This document shows, in pieces, positions 1 through 6,853 of a stretch of 7,606 nt of DNA. The first letter of the stretch is position 1, and each line of letters opens with the position of its first letter. Made by a program: the position numbers and the translations under genes. Source of the stretch: Pseudomonadota bacterium (GTDB taxonomy: Bacteria; Pseudomonadota; Alphaproteobacteria; Rhizobiales; Devosiaceae); NCBI GenBank assembly GCA_023387585.1, contig JAEWHZ010000237.1, forward strand, positions 1-7,606, given 5' to 3'. Below the pieces are notes generated by a model. It was not told where the DNA came from. It was given only the letters and a program-made list of their open reading frames with translations, and made no database searches.

Positions 1-176
1 GAGCCGTAGACGAGGGCGGTGTCGAACAGGGTGACGCCGCGCTCGAAGGCGTGGCGGATGACGGCGATGGCCTCGTCTTTCGGCGTTTCCGGGCCGTAGG
101 AATGGCTCAGGCCCATGCAGCCGAAACCGAGGGCGGAGACTTCGAGCCCCTGTGAGCCGAGCTTGCGGCGCTGCAT
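1..176 (-). CDS. Aldo/keto reductase, N-terminal fragment (cut by window edge)
   Basis: Reverse-strand reading from an ATG at 176 gives 58 complete codons that run off the left edge. The peptide has the N-terminal hallmarks of NADPH-dependent aldo/keto reductases of the YakC/AKR13-like type. These are a KLGSQGLEVSALGFGCMGLS stretch (residues 5-24), forming the first strand and the entry to the (beta/alpha)8 barrel, and FDTALVYG (51-58), holding the catalytic Asp52 and Tyr57. The start is supported by a GGAGG ribosome-binding site 7 nt upstream (on the plus strand around 184-188). It lies 44 nt downstream of the aldolase stop with no terminator visible between, so it is probably the fourth gene of the leftward operon. 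It may oxidise or reduce a sugar or an aldehyde released by the aldolase. The substrate cannot be read from this fragment, and the catalytic Lys and His lie outside the window. Confidence 0.88.
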   Translation of the reverse strand, partial: MQRRKLGSQGLEVSALGFGCMGLSHSYGPETPKDEAIAVIRHAFERGVTLFDTALVYG

Positions 177-220
177 CGAACGTCCTCCGATGATGGTGGC
201 GGCGGGTAGGGAGCGGCGGG

Positions 221-982
221 TCAGCCGCCGACGAGAGCCAGCCGGCCGCGGCCGGCTTCGCCGATCAGCCCGGTATCGGAGCCGACGGTCACGAAGTCGA
301 AGCCCATATCGACCATGCGTCTCGCCTGGTCGCCGCTGGCGCAATGCATGCCGGCGTGGCGGCCATGGGCGCGGGCGCGTTCGACGACATGGGCCAGATG
401 GGCGAGGAATTGCGGATCGGAGCTGTCGCCATTGGCACCGATCCCCATCAGCAGGGTGAGATCGGACGGGCCGACATAGATGCCGTCGAGCCCCTCGGTC
501 GCAAGGATGGCATCGAGATTTGAAAGGCTGAGCGGGGTTTCGACCTGCCCGAGCACCACGATCTGGCGGTTGGCCTCGTCGGTGTCGTAGCCGGGCCCGT
601 GCGCCATGACGGCGCGGGTCGGACCGAAGCTGCGCTGGCCGATCGGCGGATAGCGGCAGGCGGCCACCAGAAGCCGCGCATCCTCGGGCGTGTCGATCAT
701 CGGGCAGATGATGCCATAGGCGCCGGCATCGAGCAGCTTCATGATCTGCGGAGGATCGAGCGCGGTCGGGCGCGCCAGCGGCACGACATCGGTGGTCGAG
801 ATCGCCGTCAGCATGGTGAGCGCTGCGGCGTAGTCGATGGCGCCGTGCTGCAGGTCGACGGTGAGCGCGTCGAAGCCGGTATGGGCCATCACCTCGGCGG
901 AATGCGAGGAGGGGATGGCGAGCCAGCCGTTGTTGACGTGGCGGCCGCTGGACCAGATCGAATGCAGACGGTTGGTGCGCAC
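221..982 (-). CDS. HpcH/HpaI family aldolase (2-keto-3-deoxy-acid / 4-hydroxy-2-oxo-acid aldolase type)
   Basis: A 253-aa cytoplasmic class II (metal-dependent) aldolase with a TIM-barrel fold. Family members cleave 4-hydroxy-2-oxo acids such as 4-hydroxy-2-oxoheptanedioate or 2-keto-3-deoxy-sugar acids to pyruvate plus an aldehyde. The expected landmarks are all present: DLQHG (43-47, catalytic His46), ARP (70-72, the carboxylate-binding Arg71), QVET (146-149, metal ligand Glu148) and GIYVGPSDL (167-175, metal ligand Asp174). Length is normal for the family (about 250-265 aa) and nothing essential is missing. The start is GTG at 982: NRLHSIW at residues 4-10 is the normal family N-terminus, a weak AAGG lies a few bases upstream, and the next internal Met is far too late. 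It begins 5 nt after the stop of the preceding 112-aa gene, suggesting translational coupling. Being next to a sugar importer and an aldo/keto reductase points to sugar-acid catabolism rather than aromatic (homoprotocatechuate) degradation, since none of the other hpa genes is present. The exact substrate is unknown. Confidence 0.93.
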   Translation of the reverse strand: MRTNRLHSIWSSGRHVNNGWLAIPSSHSAEVMAHTGFDALTVDLQHGAIDYAAALTMLTAISTTDVVPLARPTALDPPQIMKLLDAGAYGIICPMIDTPEDARLLVAACRYPPIGQRSFGPTRAVMAHGPGYDTDEANRQIVVLGQVETPLSLSNLDAILATEGLDGIYVGPSDLTLLMGIGANGDSSDPQFLAHLAHVVERARAHGRHAGMHCASGDQARRMVDMGFDFVTVGSDTGLIGEAGRGRLALVGG

Positions 983-987
983 TTGCC

Positions 988-1326
988 TTAAGCCTTGAGC
1001 GAGAGGGTCGCGAGCATGAAAGCCGTCGCATCCGCCGGCATTTCCGCGCGCAGGCGGATATAGTGACCGAAATGGCTGATCCGCGCCATGGCTATGCCGT
1101 CCTCCTGCTGGGCGATGGCGATGCTGGTACCTTCGTCGATCCAGCGCATTCCATCCAGCGATATCTGCACATGGGCGCGAGCCTCGGGGTTCAGCGTGCC
1201 GCGCTCGAGCGTGCGCAGGACGATCACCGCCTCGCGCGCCCAGCTCGCCTCATAGGGCTCGGTGGTGGAGCCGTCGACCCAGTCCTCACCGCGCGCGATC
1301 ACGGCCGTATAGCTTTCCGCCAGCAT
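988..1326 (-). CDS. Small protein of unknown function (112 aa), probable beta-sandwich
   Basis: I do not recognise a named family. The true start is taken as ATG 1326, not the longer upstream reading to 1488, because it overlaps the stop of the preceding gene as TGATG (one shared base), a classic coupled junction, and because the extra upstream residues are low-complexity Arg/Ala/His-rich text typical of a shadow frame. The 112-aa product has no signal peptide or membrane segment. It is rich in alternating hydrophobic residues (AVIVLRTLERG, AHVQISLDGMRWIDEGTSI, HFGHYIRLRAEM), which suggests a compact all-beta domain with a central S-x-D-G-x-x-W-x-D-E-G turn and a late HFGxYIRL strand. The design resembles small accessory beta-sandwich domains. 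It lies between another unknown protein and an aldolase in one operon, so a role in the same catabolic pathway, perhaps as a partner of the 284-aa protein, is inferred only from position. Confidence 0.82.
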   Translation of the reverse strand: MLAESYTAVIARGEDWVDGSTTEPYEASWAREAVIVLRTLERGTLNPEARAHVQISLDGMRWIDEGTSIAIAQQEDGIAMARISHFGHYIRLRAEMPADATAFMLATLSLKA

Positions 1327-2180
1327 CACCAGTCTCCCGACAGCAGGATGGAATCGAAATAGAGAAAGGCCCGCTTGTCCGAATCCGTGTCGACGAAGGG
1401 AATGACGTTGAACAGATTCTGCAGGTTCGGCATGGCGTCGAACTTGAGCATGTCGAGGCCGGACAGGTCGAGCACCAGATCGTTGCACTGCAATTCGGTG
1501 TAGCGCAAATTGGCGATGTCGAAGCCGAGCCGGAAATAGTGCCAGTTCACCTTGGTCGGGATTTCATTGTAGCACAGCAACTGGTGGCCGCCGGGAATGT
1601 CGACCCAGTTCTCCTCGCCATAGTGGTAGATGGTGACGGTCTGGTCGCCGACATCGTTGAAATCGACGCTGCGCGGCTTGTATTGCCACTTGTTCTGCAG
1701 CTTGCCGTCGATGGCGTTGAGATAGCGCACCTGGGGCAGCACGCGATAATTGCTGTCCTGGATGTCGAAGACGACGCCGAAGGAGCGCACGTCGCGATCG
1801 GAGAGCTCGAGCTCGGTGGCCTCGGGCTTGTAGGTGAAGAAGCATTCCATCTGCATGGTGCAGGCACGCGGATAGGTCATGCGCTTGAGGCTGACCGTCT
1901 GCGAGCCGCGCCCGGGGCGCGTCGCCAGCTTGAGCGCATAGGAGCCGGTGAGCGCGCCATGCGTGCCGCCATCCCACTGCGTCAGATTGCTGAGCATGGG
2001 CGGGGTGAACTGGGCGTAGCCGGGATGCATCTTGCGCAGGCTGCCGGTGTAGTTGCCCAGCAGCTCCGTCCAGCCGGACATGCCCTGACTGAAATCGTCA
2101 TAGAACATGATGCGGGGCAGGGGGTCGAAGCGGCTGAGCTGGATGTCCGGCCGTTGCAGGGTGGGGGACGAGGTGGTCAT
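1326..2180 (-). CDS. Protein of unknown function (284 aa), concanavalin-like/jelly-roll candidate
   Basis: First gene of the leftward operon. The 284-aa product has no Sec signal peptide, lipobox or membrane segment, so it is predicted cytoplasmic. Near the N-terminus it has IMFYDDFSQGMSGWTELLGNY, resembling the opening strand of laminin-G/concanavalin-like domains ('DDFs.G..gW'). It continues with aromatic-rich beta-type segments, for example MECFFTYKP, SFGVVFDIQD, WVDIPGG and KVNWHYFRLGFDI, and ends with AFLYFDSILLSGDW, a typical closing strand. This suggests a jelly-roll sugar-binding or glycan-processing fold. I see no catalytic motif of a known glycosidase or isomerase. ATG 2180 is chosen because convincing protein begins there. 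In-frame ATGs at 2201 and 2222 are possible, and the best SD-like string (GAGAGG) is 13 nt from 2180, so the start is uncertain. The frame stays open to 2903, but that extension runs through the promoter region and antisense to the binding-protein gene and is not coding. Confidence 0.85.
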   Translation of the reverse strand: MTTSSPTLQRPDIQLSRFDPLPRIMFYDDFSQGMSGWTELLGNYTGSLRKMHPGYAQFTPPMLSNLTQWDGGTHGALTGSYALKLATRPGRGSQTVSLKRMTYPRACTMQMECFFTYKPEATELELSDRDVRSFGVVFDIQDSNYRVLPQVRYLNAIDGKLQNKWQYKPRSVDFNDVGDQTVTIYHYGEENWVDIPGGHQLLCYNEIPTKVNWHYFRLGFDIANLRYTELQCNDLVLDLSGLDMLKFDAMPNLQNLFNVIPFVDTDSDKRAFLYFDSILLSGDW

Positions 2181-2266
2181 CGAACTTCGGGGGCCTCTCA
2201 TGAAAGACGGGCGAAGGGTGACCATCGCCCGCCGGGCGGCCGTTAACGGGCCATCTCCAAGGTCTA

Positions 2267-2281
2267 TGTCGTATGTAAAAG
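2267..2281. promoter_or_regulatory. Candidate operator, copy 1 of a 15-bp motif
   Basis: TGTCGTATGTAAAAG on the plus strand. It matches 13 of 15 positions of the copy at 2568-2582. It overlaps the -10 region of the predicted leftward promoter, so a protein bound here would block RNA polymerase. That it is an operator is inferred from repetition and position; the cognate regulator is not established. Confidence 0.45.
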
Positions 2282-2300
2282 CAAGTTTTGCTGCTGTCAA
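2272..2300 (-). promoter_or_regulatory. Predicted promoter of the leftward (unknown proteins-aldolase-reductase) operon
   Basis: Read on the minus strand, a perfect TTGACA (2300-2295) is followed after 17 bp by TACATA (2277-2272), a weak -10 hexamer matching three of six consensus positions including its first two. Transcription would start near 2265, leaving a leader of about 85 nt before ATG 2180. The leader contains two GC-rich palindromes (2226-2238 and 2240-2249). Support is the perfect -35 at optimal spacing; the poor -10 would fit a regulated promoter. Confidence 0.45.
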
Positions 2301-2547
2301 CGAACTGTGGCATTCACTGACCTGTCCGGCCGGGATCGGGTGCCGGGGCCGGCGTGGACGGGCGAGACGGTGCGGGCCGAGGGTGGATTTCGCCGACGAT
2401 GAGTTGCCGGGGGTCGGGGTGTCGCGCTGCATTTGCCGGAGGTGCCGGGCGCTTGCGTCGGAAAGGCGCGGACTTTTCGGGGTCCCGGGAGGCAGCTGTT
2501 TTCCGGGGAGGGCGGCGTTTCGGAGTGCGCGGAGGCTCAAGTTTTTC
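2301..2547. other. Intergenic spacer between divergent promoters, no gene seen
   Basis: About 250 bp of very G-rich sequence on the plus strand with no credible gene. The open frames across it (for example around 2354-2551) give Gly/Arg-rich, low-complexity peptides with no plausible ribosome-binding site. The only structure noted is an imperfect direct repeat of TTTTC(C)GGGG at 2474-2482 and 2499-2508, 25 bp apart. The length is larger than usual for a simple divergent promoter pair and could allow DNA looping between the two operator-like motifs. Confidence 0.5.
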
Positions 2548-2578
2548 TTGACACTAATGACAGCGATTGTCGTATATG
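2548..2578 (+). promoter_or_regulatory. Predicted promoter of the ABC importer operon
   Basis: A perfect TTGACA -35 (2548-2553) precedes TATATG (2573-2578, four of six -10 positions) at 19 bp, a long spacer. An overlapping alternative is TTGTCG (2567-2572) with TATAAC (2591-2596, five of six) at 18 bp. The first would start near 2585, leaving a 35-nt leader that includes a strong ribosome-binding site GGGAGGT (2606-2612) plus AAGGA (2613-2617) before ATG 2620. The second would leave a very short leader. The region is locally AT-rich in an otherwise GC-rich window, supporting promoter function. Confidence 0.6.
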
Positions 2579-2582
2579 AAAG
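2568..2582. promoter_or_regulatory. Candidate operator, copy 2 of a 15-bp motif
   Basis: TGTCGTATATGAAAG, 13 of 15 identical to 2267-2281. It overlaps the -10 region of the importer promoter. An inverted repeat GACA-N5-TGTC (2559-2571) overlaps its left end, and its TTGTCGTA half has an imperfect mirror (TATGAAAG), so the real site may be a dyad such as those bound by GntR- or IclR-family repressors. Function is inferred. Confidence 0.45.
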
Positions 2583-2619
2583 TGAAGCCGTATAACACTC
2601 GGCTCGGGAGGTAAGGACC

Positions 2620-3888
2620 ATGCTACGAAGAATTCTCGTGATGGCCGCATTCGTTCTCGCATCCACCGGGAGCGGTCCGGCGCAGGAAACACGAACCCTC
2701 ACCATCGTCTCGCACAATGTGCACCGGACGGCGGCGACGGGCGGCGATCTCGCGGACGCGCAGGATATCGCGGGCGAGTGGGCCGAGAGGAACAATGTCA
2801 CGCTCAACTGGGTGACGCTCGATATCGGGCCGCTGCACGACCGGCTGCTGCGCGAGGCGAGCCTCAACGAAACCAGCATCGACCTGTCGGCCGTGCTCAA
2901 CACGCGGCTGGTGCCGAGCGTGGCGCGGCTGCTCGAGCCGCTGGATCCCTATATCGAAGAGAATCCGATCGAGAATTTCGACGGCATCTCGCAGGGCCTG
3001 CTCGACGCCACGGTGATCGACGGCAACCGCGTCGCCATCCCCTATCGCCATGCGACCAACGCGCTGCATTTCAACGCGACGCTGCTCGAGGAGCGCGGGG
3101 TCGAGGTGCCGCAGACGCTCGATGAGATGCTGGCGGCGGCGCGCGAGGCGACCTATGTGCGCGACGACGGCACGCGCGTTCATGGCCTCGTGACCACGCT
3201 CGACACGCATGTGACGGCGTTGCAGTTCCTCAGTGCGTTCGACGCGGTCTATATCGACGCCGACCTCAACGTGCACGCCAACTCGCCCGAGATGATCGCC
3301 GGCCTGACCGAACTGGCCGCGCTCTATCAGGAGGGTGTGCTGCCGCCCAACGTCACCGCGCTCGGGCTCGACGAGCTGATCGCGACGATGCGCGAGGGGC
3401 GCGGCGTGTTCGCCATCAATCCGTTCTCGCGCTACACCGCGCTGAACGATCCCTCGGCCTCGCTCTATCCGGGCCAGATCGACGTCATGCCGTTCCCGAC
3501 CAACGAGGTCGGCCGCGCTTCGGCGAATACCGAGTTCTGGTCGTGGTCGATCCCGGCCAACTCGACGCAGAAGGAGCTGGCCTACGATCTCATCCGCGAG
3601 CTTTCGGGCGAGGATGCGACGGTGCGCGCGGCGCTGAACGGGAACGGGCCGGTGCGGCCCAGCGCTTATGACGATCCGCGCGTGATCGAGCGGCTGCCCT
3701 ATGCGGCGGCCGAGGCGATCGGGTTGCGCGACGCATCGGTGGCGGTGCCGGCCTTCGACGGCGCGGTGGAGGCGACGATCGTCTTCATCGAGGAGATGCA
3801 GGCGGCCGTGCTCGGCTTGAAATCGCCCGAGGAAGCTGCCGAGGCCTTGCAGACCCGCGCCGAAGAACTGGTCGCGCGGTCCAGATAG
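2620..3888 (+). CDS. ABC transporter periplasmic substrate-binding protein, family 1 (carbohydrate type)
   Basis: A 422-aa binding protein that captures the solute in the periplasm and delivers it to the permease pair encoded next. The N-terminus (MLRR, hydrophobic residues 6-14, then GPA at 19-21) is a Sec signal peptide with probable cleavage after Ala21. There is no lipobox, and indeed no cysteine in the protein, so it is a free periplasmic protein as in Gram-negatives. Residues around 140-170 (VAIPYRHATNALHFN, then LLEERGVEVPQTLDEM) are the conserved family-1 segment of MalE/UgpB-like proteins, in which a hydrophobic 'N...' strand is followed by '.GV..P.TLDE'. Length is normal. The start at 2620 is fixed by GGGAGGT/AAGGA just upstream. 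It is the first gene of the importer operon, separated from the permeases by a 76-nt gap with a hairpin. Ligand unknown: sugar, polyol or glycosyl compound is likely, from the family and the aldolase next door. Confidence 0.93.
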   Translation: MLRRILVMAAFVLASTGSGPAQETRTLTIVSHNVHRTAATGGDLADAQDIAGEWAERNNVTLNWVTLDIGPLHDRLLREASLNETSIDLSAVLNTRLVPSVARLLEPLDPYIEENPIENFDGISQGLLDATVIDGNRVAIPYRHATNALHFNATLLEERGVEVPQTLDEMLAAAREATYVRDDGTRVHGLVTTLDTHVTALQFLSAFDAVYIDADLNVHANSPEMIAGLTELAALYQEGVLPPNVTALGLDELIATMREGRGVFAINPFSRYTALNDPSASLYPGQIDVMPFPTNEVGRASANTEFWSWSIPANSTQKELAYDLIRELSGEDATVRAALNGNGPVRPSAYDDPRVIERLPYAAAEAIGLRDASVAVPAFDGAVEATIVFIEEMQAAVLGLKSPEEAAEALQTRAEELVARSR

Positions 3889-3906
3889 TCCTCGCTATAG
3901 TCGATG

Positions 3907-3936
3907 AACGCCGCGCGGTGCAGGCTGCGCGGCGTT
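3907..3936 (+). terminator. Strong intercistronic hairpin (attenuator / mRNA-stabilising element)
   Basis: A perfect 10-bp stem, AACGCCGCGC (3907-3916) with GCGCGGCGTT (3927-3936), closes a 10-nt loop that can form three further pairs (two of them G-U). It sits in the 76-nt gap after the binding-protein stop. Only three T residues follow, so it is not a full intrinsic terminator. Such hairpins behind binding-protein genes commonly protect the upstream mRNA from 3' decay or partly terminate, giving more binding protein than permease. That role is inferred here. Confidence 0.7.
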
Positions 3937-3964
3937 TGAAGTCCGAGACCGGGAATAGAGCAAG

Positions 3965-4837
3965 ATGCGGCGACTGAATCTGCCAGCGGTGCTGATGCTG
4001 GTGCCCACCCACCTCATGCTGCTGGTGGTGATCGCCGCGCCCTCGGTCTATGTGCTGTGGCTGAGCCTGAACGAGTCGACCTATGGGTCCGATCTCACCT
4101 TTGTCGGGCTCGACAACTACATCACCGTGCTGACCAGCCCCTATTTCTGGCGCGCCACCGTCAACACGCTCATCGTCGTCAACGCCGTCGTCTATATCGA
4201 GCTGGTGATGGCCATCGGCATGGCGGCGCTGTTCCTGGGCGGGGTGCGCTACCCCAAGATCATGTTCGCCATCGTGCTGATGCCCTACGCCATCTCGGAG
4301 GTGGTGGGCGTGCTGCTGTGGAAGATCATGCTCAATCCGGGCAGCGGGGTGCTGGCGCGCACCATCGAGAATCTGGGTTTCGGCATGTTCAACTGGAGCG
4401 TGTCGCCGCCGCTGGCGCTGGGCGTCGTCACCCTGATCTCGATCTGGCACCACCTGCCGTTCACCTTCCTGCTGGTCTATGCCGGCATGCTGGCGATCCC
4501 CAAATCGCTCTACGAGGCCTCGCGCATCGACGGTGCCACGTCCTTCCAGGAATTCTGGCGCATCACGCTGCCGCTGACGATCCCGGCGATCCTGATCGCG
4601 CTGATCTTCCGCTTCGTCTTCGCCTTCCGGCTGTTCTCGGAAGTGTGGCTGCTGACCGGGGGCGGGCCGGCGCGGATGACCGAGGTGCTGGCGCTTTATC
4701 TCTATCAGAGCGCGTTCCGCTACGGCGAGTTCGGCACCGCCTCGGCGACCGGCTGGCTGATGGTCGTGGGCTCGCTGCTGGTCGCTTCGATCTATCTGTG
4801 GGCGATGCACCGGAGGATGCTCAAGGGAAATGACTGA
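3965..4837 (+). CDS. Carbohydrate ABC transporter permease (MalF/UgpA type)
   Basis: A 290-aa inner-membrane permease with about six hydrophobic segments (near residues 8-34, 64-92, 98-122, 150-175, 205-228 and 262-282). The cytoplasmic coupling helix (EAA loop) that docks the ATPase is clear: EASRIDGA at 184-191, reaching LP at 202-203, which matches EAA---G---------I-LP. TGGGPARMTE (231-240) is another conserved element of the UgpA/MalF family. Length is that of the short sugar permeases, without the large periplasmic insert of enteric MalF. The start at 3965 has only weak SD-like sequence (GAGCAAG), so translation may depend on the upstream gene or be modest. Its last 8 nt overlap the next permease gene. 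It forms the channel as a heterodimer with that protein. Confidence 0.95.
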   Translation: MRRLNLPAVLMLVPTHLMLLVVIAAPSVYVLWLSLNESTYGSDLTFVGLDNYITVLTSPYFWRATVNTLIVVNAVVYIELVMAIGMAALFLGGVRYPKIMFAIVLMPYAISEVVGVLLWKIMLNPGSGVLARTIENLGFGMFNWSVSPPLALGVVTLISIWHHLPFTFLLVYAGMLAIPKSLYEASRIDGATSFQEFWRITLPLTIPAILIALIFRFVFAFRLFSEVWLLTGGGPARMTEVLALYLYQSAFRYGEFGTASATGWLMVVGSLLVASIYLWAMHRRMLKGND

Positions 4838-5705
4838 CGCCGCACCCATCGTCTTCCCCAATCTGGCGGCGCGCCGTGCATCGGCGCTGATCCGCGCGAT
4901 CGTCCGCACCGTCCTGTTCGGCCTCATCATCGTGTGGTCGGCCTTTCCGGTGCTCTATATCGTCCTGTCCTCGTTCAAGCAGCAGCGCGAGATCTTCAAG
5001 TTCCCGCCGGACCTGATCTTCACGCCGACCTTCGAGCACTACGCGGCGCTGGCGACGCGCTGGACGGGTTTTTTCCCGACGCTGGGCAACAGCCTCATCA
5101 TCGCGTTGGGGGCGACGGCGCTGGCCTGCGTGGTCAGCGTGCTGTCGGGCTTCGTCTATTCGCGCTTCAGCAACAGGTTCCTCGCCGGATCGGTGCTGTA
5201 TCTGATCGCCATAAGGCTGCTGCCGCCCATCGTCGTGACGCTGCCGCTGTTTCCGGTGGTCGACGCGCTGCGGCTGAGCGACACGCATATCGTTCTGATC
5301 GTGCTCTATGCGACCTTCTGGGTGTCACTGTGCACGATGATCATGAAAACCTTCATCGACAAGATTCCGCGCACCCTCGACGAGGCCGCCCTGGTCGACG
5401 GGGCGACGACGCTGCAGACGCTGCTGCGGGTCATCATGCCGCTGGCGCTTCAGGGGCTGGCGGCCTGCGCCATCTTCGTCTTCGTGTTCTCGTGGAACGA
5501 GTTCCTGTTCGCGCTCATCTTCACCACCCAGCACGCCAAGACCGCGCCGCTCATCATCTCCGAGGTGATGGATGCGGTGAGCGGCACCAATTGGGGCGTG
5601 CTGTTCGCCGGCGTCACCGTGCAGCTTTTGCCGGTGACCCTGCTGGTCATGCTCGCACAGCGTTTCCTCATCGCCGGCCTGACCGCCGGTTCGGTGAAGG
5701 GCTGA
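4830..5705 (+). CDS. Carbohydrate ABC transporter permease (MalG/UgpE type)
   Basis: A 291-aa inner-membrane permease, the second half of the translocation channel. It has an N-terminal segment (about 24-48), then SSFKQQREIFKFPP (47-60), the typical MalG-family 'K...e.f..PP' loop. Further membrane segments follow at about 84-110, 118-145, 152-172, 205-230 and 255-280. The EAA loop DEAALVDGATT begins at 184, with the invariant Gly191 and the Pro at 204. SWNEFLFAL (221-229) and the C-terminal SVKG are hallmarks of the family. ATG 4830 overlaps the previous gene by 8 nt and has AAGGGA just upstream, indicating translational coupling and equal production of the two permeases. Confidence 0.95.
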   Translation: MTDAAPIVFPNLAARRASALIRAIVRTVLFGLIIVWSAFPVLYIVLSSFKQQREIFKFPPDLIFTPTFEHYAALATRWTGFFPTLGNSLIIALGATALACVVSVLSGFVYSRFSNRFLAGSVLYLIAIRLLPPIVVTLPLFPVVDALRLSDTHIVLIVLYATFWVSLCTMIMKTFIDKIPRTLDEAALVDGATTLQTLLRVIMPLALQGLAACAIFVFVFSWNEFLFALIFTTQHAKTAPLIISEVMDAVSGTNWGVLFAGVTVQLLPVTLLVMLAQRFLIAGLTAGSVKG

Positions 5706-5727
5706 TTTCGGAAAGGACTGCTTCCTG

Positions 5728-6822
<1,095 letters not shown>

Positions 6823-6853
6823 GCGTCGCGGTGGCGCCCCCTTCTTTTTGGGC

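Noticed and set aside
1327..1488. Longer start (1488) for the 112-aa protein
   Set aside because: The extra 54 residues overlap the preceding gene in another frame and look like shadow translation. The TGATG junction at 1326 gives a clean coupled start.
2474..2508. Direct repeat TTTTC(C)GGGG, spaced 25 bp, in the intergenic spacer
   Set aside because: Short, imperfect and in G-rich sequence; chance occurrence is likely and no promoter is attached to it.
2354..2551. Possible small Gly/Arg-rich protein in the divergent intergenic spacer
   Set aside because: No convincing ribosome-binding site, composition dictated by G-rich DNA, and it runs into the importer promoter.
2181..2903. Extension of the 284-aa protein frame to a 525-aa reading, upstream to 2903 on the minus strand
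   Set aside because: It runs through the promoter region and antisense to the binding-protein gene. The added sequence is low-complexity Ser/Arg/Ala text with no domain-like pattern, and good protein sequence begins only near 2180.
3785..4930. Long minus-strand frame opposite the first permease, and similar ones opposite the second permease and the ATPase
   Set aside because: Gln/His/Asp/Arg-rich translations are the usual antisense shadow of high-GC genes. The plus-strand frames encode clear transporter proteins.
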